Of a stretch of DNA of 22,376 nt, positions 1-6,680 are shown piece after piece (within the stretch, counting starts at the first letter, position 1; every line of letters starts with the position of its first letter). Source of the stretch: a virus. The stretch lies in IMG/VR virus record IMGVR_UViG_3300017929_000022, positions 1-22,376 of that record; one strand, given 5' to 3'. A program made the translations under genes and the position numbers. The notes beneath the pieces are model-generated. The model searched no databases. It was given only the letters and a program-made list of their open reading frames with translations, and was not told the DNA's origin.

Positions 1-807
1 AAGGTAGGCAAGACCTTCTGGCTAATGGATGCAGGCTGGCGAGCAGCTCTGCAGCGGCGCAAGGTCGCCTGGTTTGCGGCCGGGGACATGACTGAGCGCC
101 AAATGATGCAGCGTTTTGCCATTCGGGCAGCTATGCACCCACTGCGGTCGAAGGACTGGCCTTGTGAGATTGGTTATCCATTGGCGGTGCGTCGGAACCC
201 ACAGGAGCCGGCTCGCTTGCAGGTGCGGAAGGAGATGCGGCGCTTTGAACGGCCTTTGGTCTGGGGAGAGGCTTGGCGGGCGATGCAGGAGATTTTGCAG
301 TACCGAATCCGTGGGAAGATCCCATACCTGCGGCTGCTCACTTATCCAAACTCTTCCCTATCGGTCAAAGGGATCGAAGCTCACTTAGAGCGGTGGGCCA
401 AGGAGGGGTGGGTACCGGACGTGGTGATCACGGATTATGCGGACATCTTGGATGAAGAGTCTGGCATGCCCAAGGGCTATGACCGCCGGCACAAGATTGA
501 TGCCTCTTGGCGTTTGCAGCGGGCGCTGAGTGAGAAGTATCATTGCCTGTACTTGACGGCCACGCAGTCGGACACCGACAGCTATACCAGAGAGATCCTC
601 GGTCGGTCCAACTTCTCTGAGTCCAAAACTAAGCTGGCGCATGTGACGGGCATGGTTGGGATAAATCAGATCGCCTCCGAGAAAGAAAAAGAGCTCTATC
701 GACTCAATTGGGTGGAGCTTCGGGAGGGTGCGTTCAGCGAGCGTTATACCGTTGGCGTGGCCGCAGCTTTGGGATTTTCGAACCCGGCGGTAAAGTCTTG
801 CGAGTAG
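1..807 (+). CDS. DnaB-like replicative DNA helicase, 5'-truncated by window edge
   Basis: The reading frame is open from base 1, so the gene begins upstream; the first in-frame ATG, at 25, is internal. The first residues read KVGKT, the end of a Walker A P-loop. A Walker B-like VVITDYADIL segment follows at about residues 141-150 of the visible part. TATQS and the late GMVGINQ segment fit the post-Walker-B core of DnaB-type RecA-fold helicases, and WFAAGDMTERQM corresponds to the usual F.S.EM element. Members of this family form hexamers that unwind DNA ahead of the replisome. The N-terminal domain lies outside the window, so a primase-helicase fusion cannot be excluded. Clamp, polymerase and clamp-loader genes downstream support a replication role. 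Confidence 0.85.
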   Translation, partial: KVGKTFWLMDAGWRAALQRRKVAWFAAGDMTERQMMQRFAIRAAMHPLRSKDWPCEIGYPLAVRRNPQEPARLQVRKEMRRFERPLVWGEAWRAMQEILQYRIRGKIPYLRLLTYPNSSLSVKGIEAHLERWAKEGWVPDVVITDYADILDEESGMPKGYDRRHKIDASWRLQRALSEKYHCLYLTATQSDTDSYTREILGRSNFSESKTKLAHVTGMVGINQIASEKEKELYRLNWVELREGAFSERYTVGVAAALGFSNPAVKSCE

Positions 808-862
808 CTTGATTGCATTTTTTCGTTGACGATGATACGCTACCCAACATTCTTGTGGTTGC

Positions 863-1042
863 TTGCAGACGTTTCAACAGTGGATCGTCAGTTTGAGGGA
901 ATGGCTCGACAGCACGGAAATTGATGCCGCGCTGGAGGCGGATCTCTTGCCGCAGCTTTTCTACTTGTACGATGTCGGCGTTACTGCGCAGGATGCGGCA
1001 GCGTGGATTGCCAATGCCATTACTCGGAGTCACCTTTGCTGA
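863..1042 (+). CDS. possible small protein, 59 aa, unknown function
   Basis: Between the helicase stop and the gene at 1098 one frame is open from after a TGA at 833-835 to a TGA at 1040-1042. It has no ATG; the TTG at 863 is the most plausible start, but no good ribosome binding site precedes it. The product is acidic and helical-looking, with segments such as WIVSLREWLDS and LPQLFYLYDVGVTAQDAAAWI that look more protein-like than a random frame. A second frame is open from ATG 832 to TGA 924 (30 codons, starting MIRYPTFLWLL) and overlaps it. Joining the two near 860 would give a more natural N-terminus, so a frameshift or sequencing error is possible. I recognise no family. Confidence 0.33.
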   Translation: MQTFQQWIVSLREWLDSTEIDAALEADLLPQLFYLYDVGVTAQDAAAWIANAITRSHLC

Positions 1043-1097
1043 CGTAGGTCAGAGTAACCAGATCCAACACACAACCACACAAACAGGAGAAACTGAT

Positions 1098-1631
1098 ATG
1101 CAGATCACACGAACACAGGCCGTGGCCATTTTCACAGCCATCGGCTTTCAAACGGCGGACCGATGGGACATCGCCCGCTTCAACACGAAGCTGGCCAAGA
1201 TCGGTGACAACGTTACCGATGAGCGCTTGGCCGCTATCGCCGACAAGGGTGTGCGCGAGTTGGCCACCAATGTCGTCAAGACCGCCCGGAAGGATCAGGT
1301 CGAATGCGTCGAAGATCCCCCGGTGGCCGCTCCGAAGGGCAAGGGGAAGAAGGCCTCCCCCACTCCGGCTCCGGCTGCTGCGCCCGCCGGGAAGGGCAAG
1401 GGCAAGGCCGCGCCGAAGGCCGAGGACAAGTTCGACAAGTTCCACAACCGGCTGAACTCGGGTGGCCACAAGGTCAACGAGGTGCTGTGGAACGCGAAGA
1501 AAGTCCTGACGGTCGAGGAGATCGCCAAGGCTTCGGGCCTGTCCGCAGCTCGCGTCCGGTCCCACGTCCGCTGGCTGGTGGACGTGCGCAAGCTGGCCAC
1601 CGAGTCCGACAAGGGCTTCAAGGTCAAGTAA
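1098..1631 (+). CDS. Lys/Ala/Pro-rich DNA-binding protein with C-terminal winged HTH
   Basis: This 177-residue protein has three parts: an N-terminal helical domain (about 1-72), a low-complexity basic linker with repeated KGKGK and PAPAAAPA runs (about 73-118), and a C-terminal winged helix-turn-helix (about 123-177) containing VLTVEEIAKASGLSAARVRS. The linker resembles histone H1-type or HU-tail sequences, which bind DNA non-specifically. ATG 1098 is chosen because CAGGAG lies 7 bases upstream; the frame is open further upstream, but that extension lacks such a site and looks unnatural. A strong terminator follows, so it is probably a well-expressed single-gene unit. Its codons favour C and G at third positions more than its neighbours. 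The function could be a transcription factor or nucleoid-like protein; no specific family is recognised. Confidence 0.75.
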   Translation: MQITRTQAVAIFTAIGFQTADRWDIARFNTKLAKIGDNVTDERLAAIADKGVRELATNVVKTARKDQVECVEDPPVAAPKGKGKKASPTPAPAAAPAGKGKGKAAPKAEDKFDKFHNRLNSGGHKVNEVLWNAKKVLTVEEIAKASGLSAARVRSHVRWLVDVRKLATESDKGFKVK

Positions 1632-1657
1632 CCGCGCAGCGGCCCCCAACAGATAAT

Positions 1658-1697
1658 AGGGCGTATTAGACTTTGGTCTGGTACGCCCTTTCCTTTT
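1658..1697 (+). terminator. Rho-independent-type terminator just upstream of queD
   Basis: AGGGCGTA (1658-1665) and TACGCCCT (1682-1689) form a perfect 8-bp stem. An inner AGAC/GTCT pairing extends it, and a T-rich tract TTTCCTTTT follows. The hairpin closes the transcription unit of the gene at 1098. The T tract ends 7 bases before the queD ATG, leaving no room for a separate promoter and ribosome binding site, so queD transcripts probably read through it. Confidence 0.85.
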
Positions 1698-1703
1698 ACC
1701 AAC

Positions 1704-2183
1704 ATGGATATTACTATGAGCATCACTTGCAGCAAGGTCTTCGGACCATTTCCCTTCGCCCATCGGCAGCATTCTCACGATGGACACTGCGCACTTATCC
1801 ACGGGCATAACTGGAAGATCGAGATCCAGTTCTCCTGCATGGATTTTGATGACAACGGATTTGTGATTGACTTCGGCAAGTTGGATTGGCTGAAGAAGTG
1901 GCTTGAGGAACGCTTTGATCATACCCTCGTGTTGAATCGGACTGATCCCGGTCGGGAATATCTTGAGAGTGTGCTCTGCGGTGCTGCGATGAAGGCGATT
2001 GGGCTTAAGCCTCTGGCCAAGATTACCCTTGTTCATAATTGTGGGGCGGAAGGGATAGCTCGGCAGGTCTTAGAGGAGGTTAACGTCCTGTTACGTTCTA
2101 GGGATGAGTTAGCCGAGCGCGAGGTGCGGGTTTCGAAGGTGACAGTTTGGGAGGACGAGAAGAACTTCGCGACCATTTCCTGA
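1704..2183 (+). CDS. queD: 6-carboxy-5,6,7,8-tetrahydropterin synthase (QueD)
   Basis: QueD converts 7,8-dihydroneopterin triphosphate to 6-carboxytetrahydropterin, the second step of 7-deazaguanine synthesis. The 159-residue protein is slightly longer than typical bacterial QueD and has the family hallmarks: zinc-ligand histidines H20, H33 and H35 in FAHRQ and HGHNW, catalytic cysteine C29 in the C-x3-H-x-H arrangement, VIDFGKL at 54-60, the catalytic D72-H73 pair in FDHTLVLN, and the late Glu in TVWEDEKNF. It heads the modification operon, with queE starting 1 base after its stop. No Shine-Dalgarno sequence precedes ATG 1704, because the terminator tail occupies that space; the ATG at 1716 is an alternative start with a weak GGAT upstream. 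The pattern is clear, so confidence is high. Confidence 0.93.
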   Translation: MDITMSITCSKVFGPFPFAHRQHSHDGHCALIHGHNWKIEIQFSCMDFDDNGFVIDFGKLDWLKKWLEERFDHTLVLNRTDPGREYLESVLCGAAMKAIGLKPLAKITLVHNCGAEGIARQVLEEVNVLLRSRDELAEREVRVSKVTVWEDEKNFATIS

Positions 2184-2184
2184 C

Positions 2185-2874
2185 ATGCTACCAATTCATG
2201 AGCGTTTCTATAGCTTCCAAGGGGAAGGGGTTCATCTTGGCCGACCAGCCTTTTTCATTCGTACCTTCGGGTGCCCATTGAAGTGCCCTTGGTGTGATGC
2301 AGCTGGGACTTGGCACCCGAAGTATATTCCGGACAAGATTGAAAGGATCTCGGAGGAGCAGCTCGTGAAAGAGGCCGGAGAGACCTGCTGCGATTTTATC
2401 GTCATCACCGGTGGGGAGCCGATTGTCCACGATCTTCACCTGCTGGTTGATCTGATGCACGCGTCCAATCAGAGTGTGCATTTGGAGACCTCCGGCTATC
2501 GAATGTTCCCAGACATCTTTGATTGGGTCACCCTTTCTCCCAAGCGGCAGAACATTCCTCCTCCTCAATCCATTGCCTTGGCCGATGAGCTGAAGCTGAT
2601 CATCGAGCAGCCTTCGGACGTTGAATGGTGGCTTGATACGTTGCGCGATCAGCTTGGGGGAAACTTGGATCCTAATGTACCAATTTGGCTGCATCCAGAA
2701 TGGTCGCGTCGGAATGACAAAGCTCTGCTCGATGGAATGGTACGTTGGGCTTTGTCTGGCTCTGCTATTCTGCGCGTAGGTTGGCAGCTTCACAAACTCT
2801 ACGCCGCCGACTTCCTAGATAATAGGACTAAGCCGCCGGTCCCACTCGGTGGTGACCTGAAGAAAGGATATTGA
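2185..2874 (+). CDS. queE: 7-carboxy-7-deazaguanine synthase (QueE), radical SAM
   Basis: QueE rearranges 6-carboxytetrahydropterin to 7-carboxy-7-deazaguanine (CDG) with S-adenosylmethionine and a [4Fe-4S] cluster. The three cluster cysteines are C30, C34 and C37 in CPLKCPWC, the canonical CxxxCxxC motif of radical SAM enzymes. The N-terminus FYSFQGEGVHLGRPAFFIR is typical of QueE, with TGGEP at 75-79 and LSPK in the second half. Length (229 residues) is normal. The gene starts 1 base after queD and ends 1 base before folE, so the three are surely co-transcribed. The product CDG is either the end point or an intermediate, because no QueC is found in this window. Confidence 0.95.
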   Translation: MLPIHERFYSFQGEGVHLGRPAFFIRTFGCPLKCPWCDAAGTWHPKYIPDKIERISEEQLVKEAGETCCDFIVITGGEPIVHDLHLLVDLMHASNQSVHLETSGYRMFPDIFDWVTLSPKRQNIPPPQSIALADELKLIIEQPSDVEWWLDTLRDQLGGNLDPNVPIWLHPEWSRRNDKALLDGMVRWALSGSAILRVGWQLHKLYAADFLDNRTKPPVPLGGDLKKGY

Positions 2875-2875
2875 G

Positions 2876-3436
2876 ATGAAGAGAGCCGATGAAGAAACGA
2901 TCCGGGAGATTTTGCGCTTCGTCGGGGAGGACCCAATGCGGGAAGGTCTGCTCAAGACACCGGCTCGGGTGCTAAGAGCTTGGAAGGAGTGGACGGTCGG
3001 TTATCATCAGGACGTGGGCAAGCTGCTGACGTGCTTCAAGGAAGGGGGGGAGAAATATAATGAAATGGTTCTCCTGCGAGACCTTCCCTTCTACAGTCTC
3101 TGCGAGCATCACTTAGCTCCTTTCTTTGGAACAGCGGTCATTGGTTATATTCCTGACAAGCGCGTGGTTGGGGTGAGCAAACTCTCTCGGGTCTTGGAGG
3201 TATATGCGCGGCGCCTGCAGATCCAGGAGAGGCTTACTCAGCAGGTGGCTGACGCACTAATGGAGCATCTACATCCAATTGGGGTGGGTGTTTCGCTCAC
3301 GGCTCGACACCTGTGCATGGAGAGCAGGGGTATATGCAAGCAGGGCCAGCAGATGACGACACAAGTCCTTCGGGGATCTTTTCTTGAACCAGAAGTCCGG
3401 GCCGAATTCATATCCTTTGTCCATCGATCTCTATGA
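2876..3436 (+). CDS. folE: GTP cyclohydrolase I (FolE)
   Basis: FolE opens GTP to 7,8-dihydroneopterin triphosphate, the first step of the 7-deazaguanine pathway. In a phage lacking other folate genes it is best read as a precursor supply for QueD. The 186-residue protein shows the type IA signature: FYSLCEHHLAPF with zinc ligands C76 and H79, GVSKLSRVLEVYARRLQIQE at 99-118, and RHLCMESRGI with the third zinc ligand C147. AAAGGA lies about 8 bases before the ATG. The gene overlaps the next by ATGA. A copy in the phage avoids dependence on the host GTP cyclohydrolase and supports high flux into modified bases. Confidence 0.95.
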   Translation: MKRADEETIREILRFVGEDPMREGLLKTPARVLRAWKEWTVGYHQDVGKLLTCFKEGGEKYNEMVLLRDLPFYSLCEHHLAPFFGTAVIGYIPDKRVVGVSKLSRVLEVYARRLQIQERLTQQVADALMEHLHPIGVGVSLTARHLCMESRGICKQGQQMTTQVLRGSFLEPEVRAEFISFVHRSL

Positions 3437-4293
3437 GCACGCAACTCCACATCCGCACCTCGTTCCAAGCGCAGCATCGCTGGAAGGACGCCCCAAAGGA
3501 GGTGGCCTTCCTTCGCCAGTTCCATCGGCATATCTTTCCGGTCATGGTGACCCTTAACGTCGGCCACAATGATCGGAAGATTGAGTTTTTCATGTTCAAG
3601 AAGAAGCTCGATCAATATATTCGGGCGACCTATGAGGATCGCTGCTTTGATCTGAGCTGCGAACAGATCGCGGAAGATCTGCTAGTTCACTTCCGAGCGA
3701 AGGTGGTGACAGTGGGGGAGGATGGGGAGAATGCGGCGTCCGTCACCGCTTCGAATCGGGCATTGATGTTGAGGCCCCGCTGCTTCCTTGGTACTGAACT
3801 TGAGGGTCCTTTCAAGGGAGCCCGAACCCTTTTCATTCCGGGTGGGGTGAGCGTACCGGAAGCCTTGTCCGCATTGCGCAAGGTCGAGCAGCTGGCCGGG
3901 CGATCCTTTGTCCAACGGATTTACTGCGGGGCTGGTAATCGGCATGGGGTGGGCCTCTACTTTCTGGACCAGATTCTTAAGGAGGCCAAGCGATGTAGGC
4001 TGCAGGTAGATATTGAGCTTGATAGCCCGCTGCTGGCCAGGAACACTTGTGAGTTCCTGTCGATGCTCCCGCACCAGAAACAGATCGGTGCAGTGGTTGT
4101 GGTCGGTCCGTTTTATGAGGTGTCGGATTACTTTAAGAAAATCATCATTGGACGGAGCTTCTACAAACAGCATCTCTACCAGAAGCAGATCCTCAAAGAC
4201 AATATCGTGTGGCACAAGGTCTTTAGTTCAGAGCTGTGGAGCACCTGGCTATATCATCCCGGCTTTGATCAGGACGTGGAGATCAAATTATGA
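3433..4293 (+). CDS. QueD-fold paralog without catalytic Cys, plus unknown C-terminal domain
   Basis: Residues 1 to about 105 follow the QueD pattern: SFQAQHRW with H15, and FLRQFHRH with H31 and H33, which would be the three zinc histidines; IEFFMFKKKL in place of the VIDFGKL strand; SCEQIAEDLL; and a Glu in VTVGEDGENAASV. The position of the QueD catalytic cysteine, four residues before H31, is Leu27, and no DH pair like D72-H73 is seen. The fold and zinc site therefore appear kept while the QueD reaction is unlikely. Residues about 110-286 look alpha/beta, with strands such as RTLFIPGG, RIYCGAG and GAVVVVGPF; I recognise no family. It is coupled by ATGA on both sides inside the 7-deazaguanine operon, so it may act on CDG or a derivative. 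A decarboxylase named DpdL has been predicted for 7-deazaguanine phages; I cannot tell whether this is it. Confidence 0.75.
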   Translation: MSTQLHIRTSFQAQHRWKDAPKEVAFLRQFHRHIFPVMVTLNVGHNDRKIEFFMFKKKLDQYIRATYEDRCFDLSCEQIAEDLLVHFRAKVVTVGEDGENAASVTASNRALMLRPRCFLGTELEGPFKGARTLFIPGGVSVPEALSALRKVEQLAGRSFVQRIYCGAGNRHGVGLYFLDQILKEAKRCRLQVDIELDSPLLARNTCEFLSMLPHQKQIGAVVVVGPFYEVSDYFKKIIIGRSFYKQHLYQKQILKDNIVWHKVFSSELWSTWLYHPGFDQDVEIKL

Positions 4294-5432
4294 AATTAAT
4301 TCGGAGGCTTTTTTATCTAGGGTTGGAACCATTAGCTGCCCGTTATACCAAGCAGCTCTGCGAGGATTGGTTTCCGGCTGCGGTTAGGGAGGCTTCGCCG
4401 AGGACGAATCTCACCACGATCAGCGGGGAAACGACTGATGAGCAGATCCAAGTCGGGGGGGTGTTGGATGCAACTGGTCGGGGGATCTATGCTTGCACGC
4501 AGGTCGCCTTGCTGCTGAAGCTCATTCGGAATGGGTCAGTTAGCAACGAGGATGCCATCTTCCTGCAGGACTTTTGGACGCCGGGATTTGAAGCGGTCCC
4601 CTATGCGCTGCACCTGTGTGGGCTCAAACCCAAGATTTATTCCATGCTCCATGCGCAGAGCGTGGATGAATATGACTTCACTTGGCCGATGCGGGAATGG
4701 ATGCGACCAATGGAGCTAGGACTGACTCGATTCCATTCGGCCATCTTCGTTGCCAGCACCATCCATCGGGATCAATTGCGTGCTGCCGGGGTGCAATGTC
4801 CTATCCATGTTGTCGGTCTGCCGATTCACGCGCGGTTGGTGGCTTGTCAGATGTCCGTTCCGATTGGACGTAGGAAGAACGTGATCTTTTGCTCCCGACT
4901 TGATTGGGAGAAGAATCCGGGCTTCATGCTTCAAGTGGCCGAACGTTTCTTAACCGGTCATCCTAATTGGACTTGGACGGTCACTACCAGTAGCAAGAAC
5001 TTTCGGTCGAATGATCATCTTTTGCTGTCTGATATTCTTTCCTACGCTCGGAATGAGCCTCGTTTCATCCTCAAGGCAGGTCTGACCAAACAGCAATACT
5101 ATGATGAGCTTTGCAATTCTTCTATTCAGTTTAACTCCTCGTTGCAGGACTATGTCTCCTGGACGCTGCTTGAAGCAGTGATTGCAGGATGTGAATTGGC
5201 CTATCCGGACTTCCGCAGTTTTCCCGAAATCCTCCCTGCTTCACGCTTGTATCGAGCTTTCAATGTCGAGGACGCTTGCCTGCTGTTGAATCGGTTGACT
5301 GAAGAGCATCCCTTGGTTGATCTCGAATGGATTGCCAGAAGGTGTGATCTTGGTCGTATCATCGAAGCAGAGATCATCACCGGGGTGAAAGCTGATAATA
5401 GGGAGGTCAACATTTGGCATGGCTGTATATGA
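4290..5432 (+). CDS. GT4-like (GT-B fold) glycosyltransferase
   Basis: The C-terminal half carries the nucleotide-sugar binding signature of the large GT4/glycos_transf_1 family: FCSRLDWEKNP (about 201-210, with R203 and K208 in the R...K arrangement), and a D287-x7-E295 variant of the EX7E motif in QDYVSWTLLEAVIAGC. The N-terminal half (FLQDFW, PKIYSMLHAQS, AIFVAST) fits the acceptor-side Rossmann domain. Length (380 residues) is normal. It lies between the QueD-like gene and the DpdA gene with ATGA overlaps on both sides, so it should be made together with the DNA-modification enzymes. The sugar and acceptor are unknown. Inference: it glycosylates a 7-deazaguanine base or nucleotide. Tail or host-envelope modification is the alternative, but the operon position argues against it. 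Confidence 0.85.
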   Translation: MKLIRRLFYLGLEPLAARYTKQLCEDWFPAAVREASPRTNLTTISGETTDEQIQVGGVLDATGRGIYACTQVALLLKLIRNGSVSNEDAIFLQDFWTPGFEAVPYALHLCGLKPKIYSMLHAQSVDEYDFTWPMREWMRPMELGLTRFHSAIFVASTIHRDQLRAAGVQCPIHVVGLPIHARLVACQMSVPIGRRKNVIFCSRLDWEKNPGFMLQVAERFLTGHPNWTWTVTTSSKNFRSNDHLLLSDILSYARNEPRFILKAGLTKQQYYDELCNSSIQFNSSLQDYVSWTLLEAVIAGCELAYPDFRSFPEILPASRLYRAFNVEDACLLLNRLTEEHPLVDLEWIARRCDLGRIIEAEIITGVKADNREVNIWHGCI

Positions 5433-6490
5433 CCGGCCTATTCAATAAGCGCAGAGCCTTGCGTCCTGGTTCCTATGTTCCTGAAGAGCAGGAGCAGCGG
5501 GACAGCCTGGATGATGAGTCTCGCCTGCCACCGGATGGTCAGCTTAACCAATACCTATTTGAACACGCTGAGACAGAGCTCAATCAGGTGTTCTTTGATT
5601 CCGGGGCGCATGGTCTCTACAATCGGCACGTCCACGTGGTCGGTGGGGTGCATGGGCGTGATCTGACTCCTCGGCAGAAAGAGCTGAAGTATGCCTACTA
5701 TTCCTCGAAGGAGTTCTACGCCTATTGTGATGCCTATGCTGCCTTCCTCAAGGACCCACGCTGTCAGGGAGCAATCCAATTCTATGCGACCGTGGATGTC
5801 ATTTTCAATCCCGAGCTATCTTGGAAGGTGCTGAAGTACCTCGAGGATGAGCATGGGCTGCATCCAGTTCCAGTCATTCATTATGGTACACCCCTCAAGT
5901 GGATTGCCAAGCACCTTGAGGCTAAGTATGATCTGATCGGGTTGGGTGGGCTCGGTCAGGAGGTCAAGAAGGAGGAGTACCTAGCGTGGGGTGATCAGGT
6001 CTTTGATCTGATTTGTGATCAGCCCTCGCGCAAGCCGATGGTCAGGACGCATGGGTTTGCCATGACCGCCTGGAGCCTGATGCGCCGCTACCCTTGGTGG
6101 TCGGTTGATAGCGCCAGCTGGGTGAAGCTCGCCGGGTATGGGCGCATCTATGTCCCGCACTATCGAGCGGGGCAATTCGTGGTGACCGAGAATCCATACA
6201 TGCTGATGGTCTCTGATGAGACAAACTTCGAGGACTATTCCGGCGTCCATCTCTATCGCCGGACAGAGAAGGAGCAGCAGATCGTCCGAGATTGGCTTAT
6301 GGAAATTGGCGTGCCGCTTGGCTATAGGAAGGATGACAAGATAGTAGTTAAGGGCGTTGTCAATGATTGGACCATGCGAGCCAAAGCCAACCTGCTGCTG
6401 TTTGAACGCTTTCGGAAGGCGCTGCCAGAATGGCCGTGGCCTTTCAAGTCTCGTCCCAAAATAGCAACCCTTGGACTTGCCTCTTCCTAG
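5429..6490 (+). CDS. dpdA: DpdA-like DNA guanine transglycosylase (TGT superfamily), N-terminally short
   Basis: DpdA enzymes replace guanine in DNA with a 7-deazaguanine base by a tRNA-guanine-transglycosylase-type exchange. Supporting motifs are FFDSGAH with D57 (the DSG base-recognition/acid-base element), TVDVIFNPE near 121-129, PVPVIHYG at 146-153 followed by DLIGLGGLGQ, and RTHGFAMT then SVDSASW with D227 as the likely nucleophile. ATG 5429 overlaps the previous stop as ATGA; a TTG at 5414 in the same frame is less likely. Oddity: only 56 residues precede DSG, and they are polar, without the usual first strand. That segment seems to be encoded by the next ORF. It completes the route from GTP to modified DNA. 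Subfamily is undetermined. Confidence 0.85.
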   Translation: MTGLFNKRRALRPGSYVPEEQEQRDSLDDESRLPPDGQLNQYLFEHAETELNQVFFDSGAHGLYNRHVHVVGGVHGRDLTPRQKELKYAYYSSKEFYAYCDAYAAFLKDPRCQGAIQFYATVDVIFNPELSWKVLKYLEDEHGLHPVPVIHYGTPLKWIAKHLEAKYDLIGLGGLGQEVKKEEYLAWGDQVFDLICDQPSRKPMVRTHGFAMTAWSLMRRYPWWSVDSASWVKLAGYGRIYVPHYRAGQFVVTENPYMLMVSDETNFEDYSGVHLYRRTEKEQQIVRDWLMEIGVPLGYRKDDKIVVKGVVNDWTMRAKANLLLFERFRKALPEWPWPFKSRPKIATLGLASS

Positions 6491-6491
6491 G

Positions 6492-6680
6492 ATGCGCATC
6501 TTTTATTCAGGTTTGCCTAAGTCCATTGAAGGTTCCCCCGAACTGCTGATTCGGGAGCACAAGCCGGATGTGATGTTTTCATTTTGTGACTTTTTCAAAG
6601 GGGACCGCGTGAAAGTAGGGAAGCGGTTCCGCAAGCATCTGCGCAATCTTAAATCCCATGCCAAATCAAATCAATCGTGA
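6492..6680 (+). CDS. 62-aa ORF resembling the N-terminal segment of DpdA/TGT-like proteins
   Basis: It starts 1 base after the dpdA stop and overlaps the clamp gene by 23 bases. The product begins MRIFYSGLPKS, continues SPELLIREHKPDVMFSF and ends with a basic KVGKRFRKHLRNLKSH. From general knowledge of phage DpdA-like proteins, a first strand (M.I.YSG), a PE..L helix, a hydrophobic ..M.SF.D strand and an RF.. helix normally sit directly before the DSG motif. The preceding dpdA gene lacks this part. I therefore infer a split, order-swapped transglycosylase whose two chains would assemble. The alternative is a small unrelated protein or a remnant of a second dpdA copy. The assignment rests on pattern only. 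Confidence 0.6.
   Translation: MRIFYSGLPKSIEGSPELLIREHKPDVMFSFCDFFKGDRVKVGKRFRKHLRNLKSHAKSNQS

Noticed and set aside
1632-1703. preQ1 riboswitch before the queD operon
   Set aside because: The space is filled by a simple symmetric terminator hairpin. No H-type pseudoknot with an A-rich tail as in preQ1 aptamers is seen, and preQ1 is not a product of the visible pathway.
1020-2036. Long antisense open frame of 338 codons
   Set aside because: It is antisense to the HTH gene and queD, crosses the terminator, and its translation is rich in Gly, Leu and Arg without motifs. The sense genes have clear families and start signals.
5414-5428. TTG start for the transglycosylase 15 bases upstream
   Set aside because: The ATG at 5429 forms the ATGA overlap used throughout this operon and is the stronger start codon.
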